DNA of 64,000 bases from Candidatus Alistipes merdigallinarum (GTDB lineage: Bacteria; Bacteroidota; Bacteroidia; Bacteroidales; Rikenellaceae). The DNA is taken from NCBI GenBank assembly GCA_019119305.1, contig DWXH01000012.1:1-64000 (forward strand), read 5' to 3'. Below the pieces are notes generated by a model. That model made no database searches and was not told the DNA's origin. It saw only the letters and a program-made list of their open reading frames with translations. How positions within the stretch are numbered: the stretch's first letter is position 1; every line of letters starts with the position of its first letter. The translations under genes were made by a program, and so were the position numbers. This document shows positions 1 through 10,686 of the stretch, one piece after another.

Positions 1-2
1 AA

Positions 3-587
3 AAAAGTTTTATGCCGAATCAATTCAGCAAAGAGTTTGGTGCCTCATGTACACCAAAGGTAAAGCAATTCAATAATAGTCGAGTCTATGCATCGCACAT
101 TTATTCTGATACGATCTATCAGGTCACTCCGGAAGGGATGATCCCCAAATATTGGATCGACTTGAGCCCGGTCAATGGAATCGCGAATTTTTGGAAAGAA
201 ATGACTCCGGAAAAGCACGAAGCGATACTCAACGAAGTTATTTTTAACGGCGAATTTTTAGAGAACGACCATTTTGCCATTTTCCAACCATTGGGAGATA
301 TCCCTAATGTGGGTTTCATCCCTAAAATTTTGTTTTCAAAAGAGACGAAAAAATGCTATTATTTAGGTAAAAGCTCCTCTACGGTTCTTGGAATTTATGT
401 AGGATCTGTCCGTTTTGCTTATAAGGATCAATTTATTACTGTTGTACCAGCCTTTAGGTTATATGAAGACTCTAAAAGACGTTATGTAAATCAAAGATAC
501 CCAAAGTTAATGAAAGAGATAGGTACAGGTTTGACGGAAAACGACGATCCCGTGCTGCTGTTCTACACACTTAAAGAACCCAAATAA
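3..587 (+). CDS. 6-bladed beta-propeller lipoprotein, C-terminal part (5' end outside window)
   Basis: The frame is open to the window edge. The protein aligns by eye with the C-terminal half of the downstream paralogs (DTIYQVT...YWIDL...VNGIANF; ENDDPVLLFYTLKEPK). Confidence 0.75.
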   Translation, partial: KSFMPNQFSKEFGASCTPKVKQFNNSRVYASHIYSDTIYQVTPEGMIPKYWIDLSPVNGIANFWKEMTPEKHEAILNEVIFNGEFLENDHFAIFQPLGDIPNVGFIPKILFSKETKKCYYLGKSSSTVLGIYVGSVRFAYKDQFITVVPAFRLYEDSKRRYVNQRYPKLMKEIGTGLTENDDPVLLFYTLKEPK

Positions 588-630
588 AAAACTGAAAATA
601 TAATCTACAAGCTTTTAACTATTAATCTTT

Positions 631-1794
631 ATGAAACATTATTCTTTTGCTTTGATTTTTGCGGGCCTTCTGCTCTATTCTTGCGGGGGGAACGGCACTT
701 CGAACTCAACCGGCGATCTCTCCCGAATGGATCGGGTAGAAATTAAGGACCAACGGCAAATTCCAGTCGATTCAGTTATCGAAAAAATTGACTACATCAA
801 ATTAGGCAAGACAGGTGATGCACTAATCGGCCAAGTAACGCATCTTTTGTTTACGCCCGATCACATTATCGTTGGAGATGCAGACCAAGCAAAGGCCATA
901 TTTATTTTCGATCGCGCAGGAAACTCGCAAGCGGTCATCAATCGATTAGGGCGTGGCCCTCAAGAATATCAAGGCATTACAGATATAGATATTTCTCCGG
1001 ATCAACAAAAGATAATAGTTTTAGATAGCTGGGGAGACAAACTATTAACTTTTGACATGAATGGAAATTTTCTAAATAAGCAAACTTTTACACCATTTTC
1101 AAGAATTGTAAAGTGGCTTGATCCTGAAACTATTTTAATAGGAATTTCTGGTGGTGACAATCCAGAACTTGACACGTATACGACTAAAGAAGACCTGTTG
1201 CTTTTTATGGATTCAACTCTACAATTCAAATACAGTGCATTTCCCAATCGATTTAATAGCGATATTTTTAAATTCGATCCACTTGTCGTAAAACGTTTCG
1301 ATGATCGTGTTTTGATTTCTGTTCCATATAGTGATACGATTTACCAATATACCTCTCACGGAATACAACCTCGTTATAAATTAGATATGGAAGAGGTCGA
1401 TGGAATTGCCAATTTCGGGAAAGACATGACAAATGAAAAATTACGTCAAATTAAAAATGATCACACCACTTTCCCTCATATATATGTTGAATCAGACGAT
1501 TTTTCATTATTTTATTTAAGTAAAGATAAAATTATGTTTCCTGTCTTGTTTAACAAAAACAACAAACAGACATACAACATAACCGCGCACCAATCACGAA
1601 CAGCTTTAGGAGAGTATATCTTATGGTCTGCATTTTCTCACAAGAATCAGTTTATCTCAGTCGTTCCAGCTTTTGAGTTTTTGACATTCTGTCCGGACGT
1701 CCCGGGTGTAGAATTGAGGAATGAGATCAAAGAGGGTCTTACTGATGAGGATAACCCCGTATTGTTGTTCTACACATTTAAAGATCCGGAATAA
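631..1794 (+). CDS. 6-bladed beta-propeller lipoprotein (array copy 2)
   Basis: Lipobox LLLYSCGG. Propeller-like motifs KIDYIKLG, IFIFDRAGN, INRLGRGPQEY typical of Bacteroidales 6-bladed beta-propeller proteins. Confidence 0.8.
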   Translation: MKHYSFALIFAGLLLYSCGGNGTSNSTGDLSRMDRVEIKDQRQIPVDSVIEKIDYIKLGKTGDALIGQVTHLLFTPDHIIVGDADQAKAIFIFDRAGNSQAVINRLGRGPQEYQGITDIDISPDQQKIIVLDSWGDKLLTFDMNGNFLNKQTFTPFSRIVKWLDPETILIGISGGDNPELDTYTTKEDLLLFMDSTLQFKYSAFPNRFNSDIFKFDPLVVKRFDDRVLISVPYSDTIYQYTSHGIQPRYKLDMEEVDGIANFGKDMTNEKLRQIKNDHTTFPHIYVESDDFSLFYLSKDKIMFPVLFNKNNKQTYNITAHQSRTALGEYILWSAFSHKNQFISVVPAFEFLTFCPDVPGVELRNEIKEGLTDEDNPVLLFYTFKDPE

Positions 1795-1842
1795 CAGGCA
1801 ACCGACACCAAAAACTGAAAATACAACCTAAAAACATCTAAA

Positions 1843-2985
1843 ATGAAACTTTATTCTATTACTTTGATTTTTGCAGGCCTTTTGCTCTACTCTTGCGGAC
1901 ACGGACCAAACAACAATGAATCTTCAGACTCCAATACCCTGCAAGTCGTGGTGGTTCCCGAACAGGCAGACATGCCGATAGACTCGATCATCGGAAAAGT
2001 CGACTACATCAAACTGGGCGATACAGGTGATGTACTGATCGGCGACGTAAGCAAACTATGGATCACGCCTCAACATATAGTCATCGTTGACAAGTTCAAA
2101 GCCATGTCTATCTTCGTTTTCGACCGAGCCGGCAATGCTCAGGCAGTCATCAATCGTTTGGGACGCGGCCCTCAGGAATATACAAGCCTGACTGACGTTT
2201 GTCTTACACCCGATCAGCAACGCATCGTTGTACTGGATAACAGCAAAAAGAAGCTATTATACTATAATATGGAGGGCGATTTTCTATATGACAAAAACAC
2301 ATCGTTCTGGATCGGAGACCTTGCGTATGCCGATGAACAGCATATTATCGCCAAAACCTATGGGGCACAAAATGAGGATCCCGGCCTGACTTCTTACGAA
2401 AACAAAGATGATAATCTCTATATATTAGACACATTGATGCATATCAAACAGAGTATGATGCCACGAACAGCGATTCTTAAACAATTTGAAGATCGGCTTT
2501 ATGTCAACGCCATACACGGCGATACCATATATCGTGTAGCAGGAAGCAACGGCCTCGTACCACAATACCGACTGGACATGTCCGCAATCAACGGGGTCAC
2601 TAACTTCGGAGAGGAATCCATGGAAAAGGTTATGGAAATTCGTAAAAACAATGCCTACTTTCCGAACGATTATGTGGATGGAAAGGATTTCGCTCTTTTT
2701 AGATTTTCGATGCCCGTTGCTCCATATATGCAACTGATTATGCATAACAAGCATACCGGACAAAACTACTCGATAGAAGGGGCAAGCAAAAAAGCTTTGA
2801 ATATTTATTTCATGGAAGTTAGTTATGCTTTTGACGATCAATTTGTTGCAGCCATTCCTGCATTTCGCTTCGTCGGAGATAATACCCCGATGCCCGGATC
2901 CGAGCAACGAGCAGCCATCCAAAAGAACCTTACCGATGACGATAATCCTGTACTGTTGTTCTACACGCTTAAAGACCCGGAATAA
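1843..2985 (+). CDS. 6-bladed beta-propeller lipoprotein (array copy 3)
   Basis: Lipobox LLLYSCGH. Same motifs KVDYIKLGDTGDVLIG, INRLGRGPQEYTSL, DDNPVLLFYTLKDPE. Confidence 0.8.
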   Translation: MKLYSITLIFAGLLLYSCGHGPNNNESSDSNTLQVVVVPEQADMPIDSIIGKVDYIKLGDTGDVLIGDVSKLWITPQHIVIVDKFKAMSIFVFDRAGNAQAVINRLGRGPQEYTSLTDVCLTPDQQRIVVLDNSKKKLLYYNMEGDFLYDKNTSFWIGDLAYADEQHIIAKTYGAQNEDPGLTSYENKDDNLYILDTLMHIKQSMMPRTAILKQFEDRLYVNAIHGDTIYRVAGSNGLVPQYRLDMSAINGVTNFGEESMEKVMEIRKNNAYFPNDYVDGKDFALFRFSMPVAPYMQLIMHNKHTGQNYSIEGASKKALNIYFMEVSYAFDDQFVAAIPAFRFVGDNTPMPGSEQRAAIQKNLTDDDNPVLLFYTLKDPE

Positions 2986-3033
2986 CAGACAACCGACATA
3001 AAGAACTGAAAATACAACCTAAAAACATCTAAT

Positions 3034-4194
3034 ATGAAACATTATTCTTTTGCTTTGATTTTTGCGGGCCTTCTGCTCTATTCTTGCGGAGGGAACGGCA
3101 CTTCAAACTCAACCGGCGATCTCTCCCGAATGGATCGGGTGGAAATTAAAGACCAACGGAAAATTTCAGTCGATTCAATCATAGAAAAGATCGATTACAT
3201 CAAATTAGGCAAGACCGGCGATGTATTGGTCGGACAAGTAACGCATCTTTTGTTTACGCCCGATCACATTATCGTTGGAGATGCAGACCAAGCAAAAGCC
3301 ATATTTATTTTCGATCGCGCAGGAAACTCGCAAGCGGTCATCAGTCGATTAGGACGCGGTCCTCAAGAATATATGAGTTTGCGTACAATTTTTCTCACTC
3401 CAGACCAACAAGCGATAGGGATTGTCGATAATTCCATGAAAAAATTATTGTATTTCGACCTGCAGGGAAATTTTATAAAAAAACAAGACCTTCCTTTTAG
3501 TTGTAACGGAATAGAGTTCCTCGACGATAAGAAGATGATGTTGGTTTCAGACGGATGGGCCGATAAGCTACCCGCACTCGAAACTTATCCAAATAAAAAA
3601 GATTTATTGTTCTTTACCGATACAACTTTGCAAATTCAAAGTAGTGCTATCGTAAATCCTTTCGATGTCAACAAGTTCAACTATGCACCTGTTTATAAGA
3701 AAAAATTCGATGATCGCATCTATGTCGGGAAAGCTTTTGGTGATACGATTTATCAGGTAACCGCAGATGAGATTTTTCCTCGTTATTGGATCGACATGAC
3801 CGCAGTTGACGGGGTTGCGAATTTTGGGGAAGATGCGTCGAATGAAAAGATTGCCCCAATGATGAATAATATACCTCTTTTCCCTGGCAATTTATACGTA
3901 GAATCTGACGATTATGCTCTGTTTCATATATCGGGAATGGGATGTGTTTTATTTAATAAACATACAAAAAAAGGTTATAATATAGAGTATGTTTCGCAAA
4001 CAGCCTTAGGAATGTATGTATTAAGCGCTGGATTTTCTCATAAAAATCAGGTTATATCCGTTATCCCCGCGTTCCAGTTCCTGACATTCTGTCCGGACGT
4101 TCCGGGTGTAGAATTGAGGAATGAGATCAAAGAGGGTCTTACCGATGAGGATAACCCCGTATTGCTGTTCTACACACTTAAAGATCCGGAATAA
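3034..4194 (+). CDS. 6-bladed beta-propeller lipoprotein (array copy 4)
   Basis: N- and C-terminal blocks nearly identical to the ORF at 631..1794, with a divergent centre. Confidence 0.8.
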   Translation: MKHYSFALIFAGLLLYSCGGNGTSNSTGDLSRMDRVEIKDQRKISVDSIIEKIDYIKLGKTGDVLVGQVTHLLFTPDHIIVGDADQAKAIFIFDRAGNSQAVISRLGRGPQEYMSLRTIFLTPDQQAIGIVDNSMKKLLYFDLQGNFIKKQDLPFSCNGIEFLDDKKMMLVSDGWADKLPALETYPNKKDLLFFTDTTLQIQSSAIVNPFDVNKFNYAPVYKKKFDDRIYVGKAFGDTIYQVTADEIFPRYWIDMTAVDGVANFGEDASNEKIAPMMNNIPLFPGNLYVESDDYALFHISGMGCVLFNKHTKKGYNIEYVSQTALGMYVLSAGFSHKNQVISVIPAFQFLTFCPDVPGVELRNEIKEGLTDEDNPVLLFYTLKDPE

Positions 4195-4240
4195 CAGACA
4201 TGTAAATCTCCGATTCAGGTTTATTAACAAGCACAAGCAC

Positions 4241-4279
4241 GAGCGGTACGAGAACATGAAATGATTCATCGTACCGCTC
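4241..4279 (+). terminator. Rho-independent-like hairpin between convergent genes
   Basis: Perfect 11-bp stem GAGCGGTACGA / TCGTACCGCTC followed by CTCTTTT, between the stop codons of the propeller array and the convergent RND gene. Confidence 0.65.
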
Positions 4280-4284
4280 CTCTT

Positions 4285-7200
4285 TTATGCATCCTCTGAA
4301 ATCCCTATTTGCTCCGGCATCTCGTTCTTGGGCAATACCTTTTTCCTTTTTCTACTTTTTATTCCCATCGGCACGAACAACGGGAGGAAAAAGATCAGCG
4401 CAACAATCGAGCAGACGGTTCCCCCCATCGTACAAACTGCGAAAGCGAACCAAAAGACTTCCGACGGCCCCTCCAGCAAAAACGGGATCAATCCCAAGAC
4501 CGAAGAGAGGATCGTCAGCATGATCGGAATGATTTTGTGATTATAAGACTTGATATAATTTCTTAATGAGGGACCCCGCTCTTCCTTACAGGTTATGTTG
4601 TACTGGTTGATGATGTAGATTCCTGCATTGACCACCGTTCCGCAGAGCAGGACGAATCCGGCGAATCCACCCTGATCGAACGGGAATCCGGTCCATGCGA
4701 ATATCAGGAAGGCCCCGATAAACGATATGGGAATCAAAGAGAGAATAATCAACGGCTCCTTTAACGATTCGAACAGAATCGCACAGAAAAAGTATATAAT
4801 CGCAATCACCAACAGGATAAGCAGGTAACTTCGGTCCCTGCCGCTGCCCCAAGACATGTAATATCTCTCGACAGAGGCTTTGAATCCGACCGGAAGAACC
4901 TCTTCATTGAGACGATCCACCTCCTCCCAGATGACTCTCGCCGCCAACTCTCCGGCTCCGAGAAAATTATACGCCACATACAGCGAGTATTGCTGATCCC
5001 GCTTGTAAATGTCGTTACCCGTCCGCCGCTTGGCCACCTCTCCCAATTCAGAAAAACGGATCGCTTTATCTCCGATCATCTGGTACTCGTGATTCATGTG
5101 CCATACGTCGAACCGGTCGCGCTTGGACGAAACCAACGACACGGGCACCGTCGCTTCTCCATCGAAATAGGTCGTGATCTGCTGTTGGTAGAGTTGCTGC
5201 TGGAGCTTATTGTAGAGCCTATAAATATCGACCTGTTGCAGCGCCATTTCATCCGCGTGCAAATCCACATAAAACTCGTTGCGAGAGAGTTCATTGTTCC
5301 ACTCAACCCGCCCATAGATCGCCGGCTCCTCGACGCGTTTGTTCTTTCCCAGATTCTTAACCACCTCCTGAGCATAACGATACAGCTGGTCGTAATTATA
5401 TCCGTTCAACAGAATGCGCTGCGCTTTATATTCCGAAGAGGTTGCATTGTTAAAATTGGCAGTATTGATCCCATATACGTTCCATGTCGCCCCCCCATAG
5501 TTGGCAGCCTTGCCAATAACGATCTGCTTCAGATAGGAGGGGAAACCGCCATGTTCAAACTCCTTCTTGAAAGTAACCTCGATATGTCCGGAATTATATC
5601 CATAGATTCTCGTCTGAAACATTTCGATTTCATCGAACTGGCTCAACGTGTTCTCCATCATTTTCATAACCTCGTTGAGCTGTTGAACGGTACACCCTTC
5701 GGGCATGGCTGCGGTGATCGTCAGTGTGGGCCGGACCGGATTCCGATAATATTCCGATCCCGAAGTGCGGGTCATAAACAGCCGCAGCGAACCGCCGAAA
5801 ATCTTCTCCACGACCGACTTCATATTATCCTGATACCATTTGGTGCCGATCGTATTATTATAAAGCTCAACCCCTTTCGACGGCTCTTCTCCCTCTTTGA
5901 CTTCGATCTGCGTGGGCATCATGTGGACCGGCAGTCCGAATCCCAATATGATCAGCAGAATGTACACCCATTTGTAACGCTTGCCGAACAGGATATACCG
6001 ACCGTAAAAGCGGTTGAAAACCAACAACCACCGCGCCTTCCGTCGGGACAGTTTCTTCACCTTCTGCCGGAGCGGGAATTTGTCCATCAAGGCAGGGACA
6101 AAAATCAACGCGATGAAGATAGAGATCGCCAGATTGACGATAATAACGGCGGAGAATTCAACCAGATTCGCCTTCTGGTGCTCGGGAAGGAAGAAGACGA
6201 CGGCAAGGGAGCCGATCGTCGTCAAGACGGCAGCCAAAATGGCCAGAAAAGCCTTGCGATTACGATAATAGCCGTAGTGATCGACCATGATGATCGAAGT
6301 ATCGATGATAATCCCCAGCGAGACGGTAATTCCGGCCAACGAATAGAGGTGAATCTCGAGGTTCAGCAGATAGTAAAAAATGCAGGCGATAAAAATGTTC
6401 GCCGCCAAAGTAACCGTGATGATAAACAGGTAACGGAGCTTCCGGCTGACGATATAGACGAACAACAACAGAATCAGGACCGAAAGCACCGTACGGAGTA
6501 CGATTTTATGCAACTCGTTTTTGACATACTCCGAAGAGTCGTGGGCCAACGTGGCGGAAAAGCTCTGCGGGAAAGTCTTCTCCAGTTCATGCATCCGCTC
6601 TTTGACCTGATCGGCGAGTTTGATCGTATTGACGTACTTATCCGGGGTAACCGTCAGGTTGATCGTATTCAGCCCGTTGATTCTGAAATAGAACGCAGGG
6701 AGCTGTTCCTTGTAGACCACCGTAGCCACATCGCGCAACAGAATGATCCGGCCGTTGACGTTCTTGATCGGAATCGTCTCGAAATCAACCTGCTCGCTGC
6801 CGTTACCCAAGAGTACCGTAATCTGTTGCGACACACTGTCATGATCCAGTTCCGTAACGTTTCCTACGACATTCTGGCGTGTCACTCCCGTCTGTATGGC
6901 GGATATAAACTCGTAAAGTTCTATACCGTAAGAAGTCAATTTATCCGGATCGAAACTGATCTCCATATAATAAGGCGTAGCCCCAGAGAGTTCCACCTTG
7001 CTCACCCCCTTTATCAGGGCCAGTTGCTTGACAATGTGCTCTTCGGCATAACGTTGTATCTGCTGCGTGGGAATGCCCGCATTGAGCGTATAGGTCAGAA
7101 TCGGATTGACCTGCTCTCCCGAAGAGGCTGCCGACAAGGCGGGATACGAGACTCCCTCGGGCAGTTTCGGGTAGAGATGCCTCATCTGGGAAGCGATTTC

Positions 7201-7530
7201 GAACCGTATCGCATCGACGTTTACATGCTTCTTAAACAGAACATCCACACGGCCGCCCCCCTGATATGTGACCGAATTGACATGCGCCACACCCTGTATC
7301 GACATGAGCAGCCCTTCGATTTTCGAGGTGACCTCCGCCTCGATCACCCGAGCCGATGCGTTGTTCCAACTGTAGTTCACGCTGACCCCCTGTTGTTCCC
7401 CGGATGGCGTATACTGTACGTTCAGCAACGGCATGATACCCGCACCGATCACCACCAGCACGAGTACAATCAGTATAACCGAGAAAGAGGATATGCGTGA
7501 AAATATGTTGGACTCTTTGGCGTTCATCAT
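4285..7530 (-). CDS. Efflux RND transporter permease subunit
   Basis: 1081 aa. AcrB/CusA-type architecture with two TM blocks; TM4 motif GITVSLGIIIDTSIIMVDHY. Confidence 0.9.
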   Translation of the reverse strand: MMNAKESNIFSRISSFSVILIVLVLVVIGAGIMPLLNVQYTPSGEQQGVSVNYSWNNASARVIEAEVTSKIEGLLMSIQGVAHVNSVTYQGGGRVDVLFKKHVNVDAIRFEIASQMRHLYPKLPEGVSYPALSAASSGEQVNPILTYTLNAGIPTQQIQRYAEEHIVKQLALIKGVSKVELSGATPYYMEISFDPDKLTSYGIELYEFISAIQTGVTRQNVVGNVTELDHDSVSQQITVLLGNGSEQVDFETIPIKNVNGRIILLRDVATVVYKEQLPAFYFRINGLNTINLTVTPDKYVNTIKLADQVKERMHELEKTFPQSFSATLAHDSSEYVKNELHKIVLRTVLSVLILLLFVYIVSRKLRYLFIITVTLAANIFIACIFYYLLNLEIHLYSLAGITVSLGIIIDTSIIMVDHYGYYRNRKAFLAILAAVLTTIGSLAVVFFLPEHQKANLVEFSAVIIVNLAISIFIALIFVPALMDKFPLRQKVKKLSRRKARWLLVFNRFYGRYILFGKRYKWVYILLIILGFGLPVHMMPTQIEVKEGEEPSKGVELYNNTIGTKWYQDNMKSVVEKIFGGSLRLFMTRTSGSEYYRNPVRPTLTITAAMPEGCTVQQLNEVMKMMENTLSQFDEIEMFQTRIYGYNSGHIEVTFKKEFEHGGFPSYLKQIVIGKAANYGGATWNVYGINTANFNNATSSEYKAQRILLNGYNYDQLYRYAQEVVKNLGKNKRVEEPAIYGRVEWNNELSRNEFYVDLHADEMALQQVDIYRLYNKLQQQLYQQQITTYFDGEATVPVSLVSSKRDRFDVWHMNHEYQMIGDKAIRFSELGEVAKRRTGNDIYKRDQQYSLYVAYNFLGAGELAARVIWEEVDRLNEEVLPVGFKASVERYYMSWGSGRDRSYLLILLVIAIIYFFCAILFESLKEPLIILSLIPISFIGAFLIFAWTGFPFDQGGFAGFVLLCGTVVNAGIYIINQYNITCKEERGPSLRNYIKSYNHKIIPIMLTILSSVLGLIPFLLEGPSEVFWFAFAVCTMGGTVCSIVALIFFLPLFVPMGIKSRKRKKVLPKNEMPEQIGISEDA

Positions 7531-10500
7531 TTTCCGTTTTTCCTATGATAAATCGCATAATAGAACACCGGAACGTAGAAAACGCTGACAAAAGTTCCGA
7601 TGACCATACCCCCGATCAAAGCAACGGAGAGCGGATACTGCAAATCCGACCCCATATCGCCCCGATAGAGGAACGGAGCTACGGCGAGAATCGTCGTAAG
7701 GCTGGTCATCAATATGGGCTTGATACGTCGTGAACCGCCCACCATAATGGCACGGACCAACGAGTAACCGCTTTTCCGCAGTTTATTGATCGTATCTACC
7801 TTCAGGATGGAGTCGTTGATGACAATACCGCACATGACGATGATTCCGATCAGCGACATCAGGTTGATGCTGCTGCCCAACAGCCACAGGACGAGAATCG
7901 CGCCGAAAATATCCACGACAATCTCGGAAAGGATAATGAAGGGTTGCACCAACGACTCGAATTGTGCGGCAAGGATGAAATAGAGTAGCAACAACGCTAC
8001 GGTCAATACGATGATCAGCTCCTCGATCATTGTCCGATTCGAAAAATAGGCCCCCGAATAGCTGACATCGAAATCGTCGTTCTCACGGACCACCCGGTTG
8101 ATTTTATCCATCAGTCGGGGAACCTCCCTGTTGTCCGCCGTAAGGTTAACCGGATAGTAATCGCCTTCCGGCCCCGAGACGATATTCTTCAGATCGCGTC
8201 CCCTGCTCTCGCCCACAAGCAGCGACAGCGGTATCTCGGCTCCCTGGGCATTGGTCACTTTGGTGGACAAAATATCGAGCGACTGATGGATCTGATCCCC
8301 GCTGACCACCGGAATGGAAAAGACCCCGGTATTAATCGTAAAGATCGTCGATTGATTCATCGCCTGTTTCAATGCCGCAAACACGGAGTTGTAATTCACC
8401 CCGTACAAAGCCATCATCTGGGGTTTGACGACAAATAAAAGGTGCTCCTGCCACAAAGCCGGCTCGATGTATGTATCGGGCAGTGCCTTGTTCAGTTCCG
8501 TCAGCACCCGATTCAACTTATCGGGATCCGGAGCCTGACCGTTGGTCGGTTTGAGGTGGGCTACCAAAGTCGGCTCCTTCTGCGAAAAGATCATATCGAA
8601 AATGTTCCCGGAGACTTCGAACCGGAACATGGCATCCGGGTAACGCTCCTTGATCCGTTCCGACAAACGCTGCTTCACCTCGGGCAACAGCTTGGCCTCT
8701 TTGGCCCGTATGTATACCGTGGCTTCTGAAACACTCTGTTCCGGTGTATGCGACAGGATGAACTGCTGCACCCCGGTCATAGCCGTACGTTGCGTCGTAA
8801 TGTCCGTTATCTCCTGCATCAGCTCATCCGTCCGGCGATCGTTCTCTTCGGGAGAGATCCGGTTGTTCCAGTCTATGACCAGCATCGTATCATCCTGTGT
8901 GATCGGAGGCAGCTTCTCTTTCGTGATCTCCGTATAGACGAAATAGATGGCCGGTATCGTCGCGAGAAACGTAACCCACACGAAACGCTGGTGCCGGAAA
9001 AACCATTTGAGCATCCGTTCGTAGCCGCCCTGAAAATCGATCACATTGAGTTTGGCCAAATAGCGGTTCTGAGGCCGGAAACTGTTTTTGCGGTAGAACA
9101 GGTAGTAATAGACCGGAATGACGAGCACCGATACGAGCAAAGAGGAGAACAAACCGATCGTAACCGCCATCGCCTGATCGAAAAACAGGGCACCCGCAAT
9201 ACCGCTCAGGAAAATCAGCGGCAGAAAGACCGAACAGGTCGTCAGCACCGAACTGAGCATCGGGGCGAATACCTCATTCGTTGCCGAGGGGACAGCCATT
9301 TTCAGTGTCTCTCCCCGGTCCCAGTGTTGGGATATGTTATCGATGACCACGATCGAATTGTCGACCATCATTCCAATGCCGAGCACCAAACCCGACAGCG
9401 AGATGATATTGATCGTAATCCCCATCAGGTGGAATCCCAACAGCGACACGACAAGTGACAGCGGAATGGTTATGGTCACCAGGAACGGGGTCCGCAGATC
9501 CTGCATGAACAGGAACAGGATCAGACAGGCCAGCAATCCGCCCACAATGATGTTGCTCCGCAAGTTATCGATCGAATAGGACAACAGCTCCGTCTGGTCG
9601 CGGGTAACCGTAAACTTAACGCCGGGATACTCCGCCGCAAAGTGCCCCATCAGGTTGTTGATCTCCGTTTGCAGATCGCTCATCCGCGCATCCGACTGCT
9701 TGATGACAGCGAACGAGATCGCCTCCCGCGAATCGGAACGGACCATGCCCTGCTGCCGTTGCGGATGCTCGATGACCTGCGCCAGATCCTTGAATTGATA
9801 CAGACGTCCGTGCAGATTCAGATAGATGTCCTCAATATCCTTCTTGCTGATGATGTCCGATTCGAAACGGATATTATATTGATACTCCCCGTCCCGTATG
9901 GTCAGATTCCCCAGTTTGATGTTGTTGCTCTCGATGGCCTGCGTGAGCGTCTGCTCGGTTATCCCCAGCGACTCGAGTTTCTCCTTGTTCGGAATGATCA
10001 GCAATTCCGGATAGGCCACCCCGCTGACATCCACCATCGCGACCTGCGGAATCTGCTCGATCCGGCGGGCGATCACCTGTTCGGCAAAACGCGACATCTC
10101 CATAAATCTCGGCGAAACCGGATACAACTCCTTCAACTCGGGAGAGACGGCATCCGCCTTTTTCTGTTCTTCGTCCGACAGAGTCATGTTGATAAAAAAG
10201 GCCGGAATATCCGTCGCGCTGGCCTTCACGACTTTGGGACGATCCATATCCTTGGGAAGAAATCCCATAGCCCGGTCGATCTTCTCGTTGGTCTCGATAA
10301 ACGAATAGTCGATATCGGTCCCGTGATTGAACTCCATGAAAATCGATCCCGTACCGTTCCGTGCCTCCGTCCGCATGGTTTTCAGATTGGAGACCTGCAT
10401 CAGCTGGTTCTTCAACGGCTTGAGGATCGACGCATCCAATTCCCGGGCCGAGGCGTCGTCATCGGTCACCTGTACGGTGATTTGGGGGATATCGATATCG

Positions 10501-10607
10501 GGCATCAGCGATACGGGGAGCAGCCCGATGGCCACCGAACCGAGCGTCAGCACAGCAATCAGGCTCATCGTCACCGCAACAGGGCGTTCTATCAAGCGTC
10601 GGATCAT
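7527..10607 (-). CDS. Efflux RND transporter permease subunit (AcrB/MdtB-like)
   Basis: 1026 aa. N-terminus MIRRLIERPVAVTMSLIAVL; SGLVLGIGMMVDNSIVVIDNI motif. Overlaps the next RND gene by 4 nt. Confidence 0.92.
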   Translation of the reverse strand: MIRRLIERPVAVTMSLIAVLTLGSVAIGLLPVSLMPDIDIPQITVQVTDDDASARELDASILKPLKNQLMQVSNLKTMRTEARNGTGSIFMEFNHGTDIDYSFIETNEKIDRAMGFLPKDMDRPKVVKASATDIPAFFINMTLSDEEQKKADAVSPELKELYPVSPRFMEMSRFAEQVIARRIEQIPQVAMVDVSGVAYPELLIIPNKEKLESLGITEQTLTQAIESNNIKLGNLTIRDGEYQYNIRFESDIISKKDIEDIYLNLHGRLYQFKDLAQVIEHPQRQQGMVRSDSREAISFAVIKQSDARMSDLQTEINNLMGHFAAEYPGVKFTVTRDQTELLSYSIDNLRSNIIVGGLLACLILFLFMQDLRTPFLVTITIPLSLVVSLLGFHLMGITINIISLSGLVLGIGMMVDNSIVVIDNISQHWDRGETLKMAVPSATNEVFAPMLSSVLTTCSVFLPLIFLSGIAGALFFDQAMAVTIGLFSSLLVSVLVIPVYYYLFYRKNSFRPQNRYLAKLNVIDFQGGYERMLKWFFRHQRFVWVTFLATIPAIYFVYTEITKEKLPPITQDDTMLVIDWNNRISPEENDRRTDELMQEITDITTQRTAMTGVQQFILSHTPEQSVSEATVYIRAKEAKLLPEVKQRLSERIKERYPDAMFRFEVSGNIFDMIFSQKEPTLVAHLKPTNGQAPDPDKLNRVLTELNKALPDTYIEPALWQEHLLFVVKPQMMALYGVNYNSVFAALKQAMNQSTIFTINTGVFSIPVVSGDQIHQSLDILSTKVTNAQGAEIPLSLLVGESRGRDLKNIVSGPEGDYYPVNLTADNREVPRLMDKINRVVRENDDFDVSYSGAYFSNRTMIEELIIVLTVALLLLYFILAAQFESLVQPFIILSEIVVDIFGAILVLWLLGSSINLMSLIGIIVMCGIVINDSILKVDTINKLRKSGYSLVRAIMVGGSRRIKPILMTSLTTILAVAPFLYRGDMGSDLQYPLSVALIGGMVIGTFVSVFYVPVFYYAIYHRKNGK

Positions 10608-10686
10608 AAAATCAACAGTGAATTATTTCGTCCCCACGGGAAAACCGTCAAGATGAAACTTTGGGATTAATATTATTCCGGATCGG

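Noticed and set aside
4990-7500. 836-aa plus-strand ORF antisense to the RND permease
   Set aside because: Shadow frame of a well-supported RND gene. Composition is rich in R/H/Q/D with no recognisable domain; typical of an antisense open frame in GC-rich coding DNA.
9642-10670. 342-aa plus-strand ORF antisense to the second RND permease
   Set aside because: Same shadow-frame composition and fully overlaps a clear RND gene.
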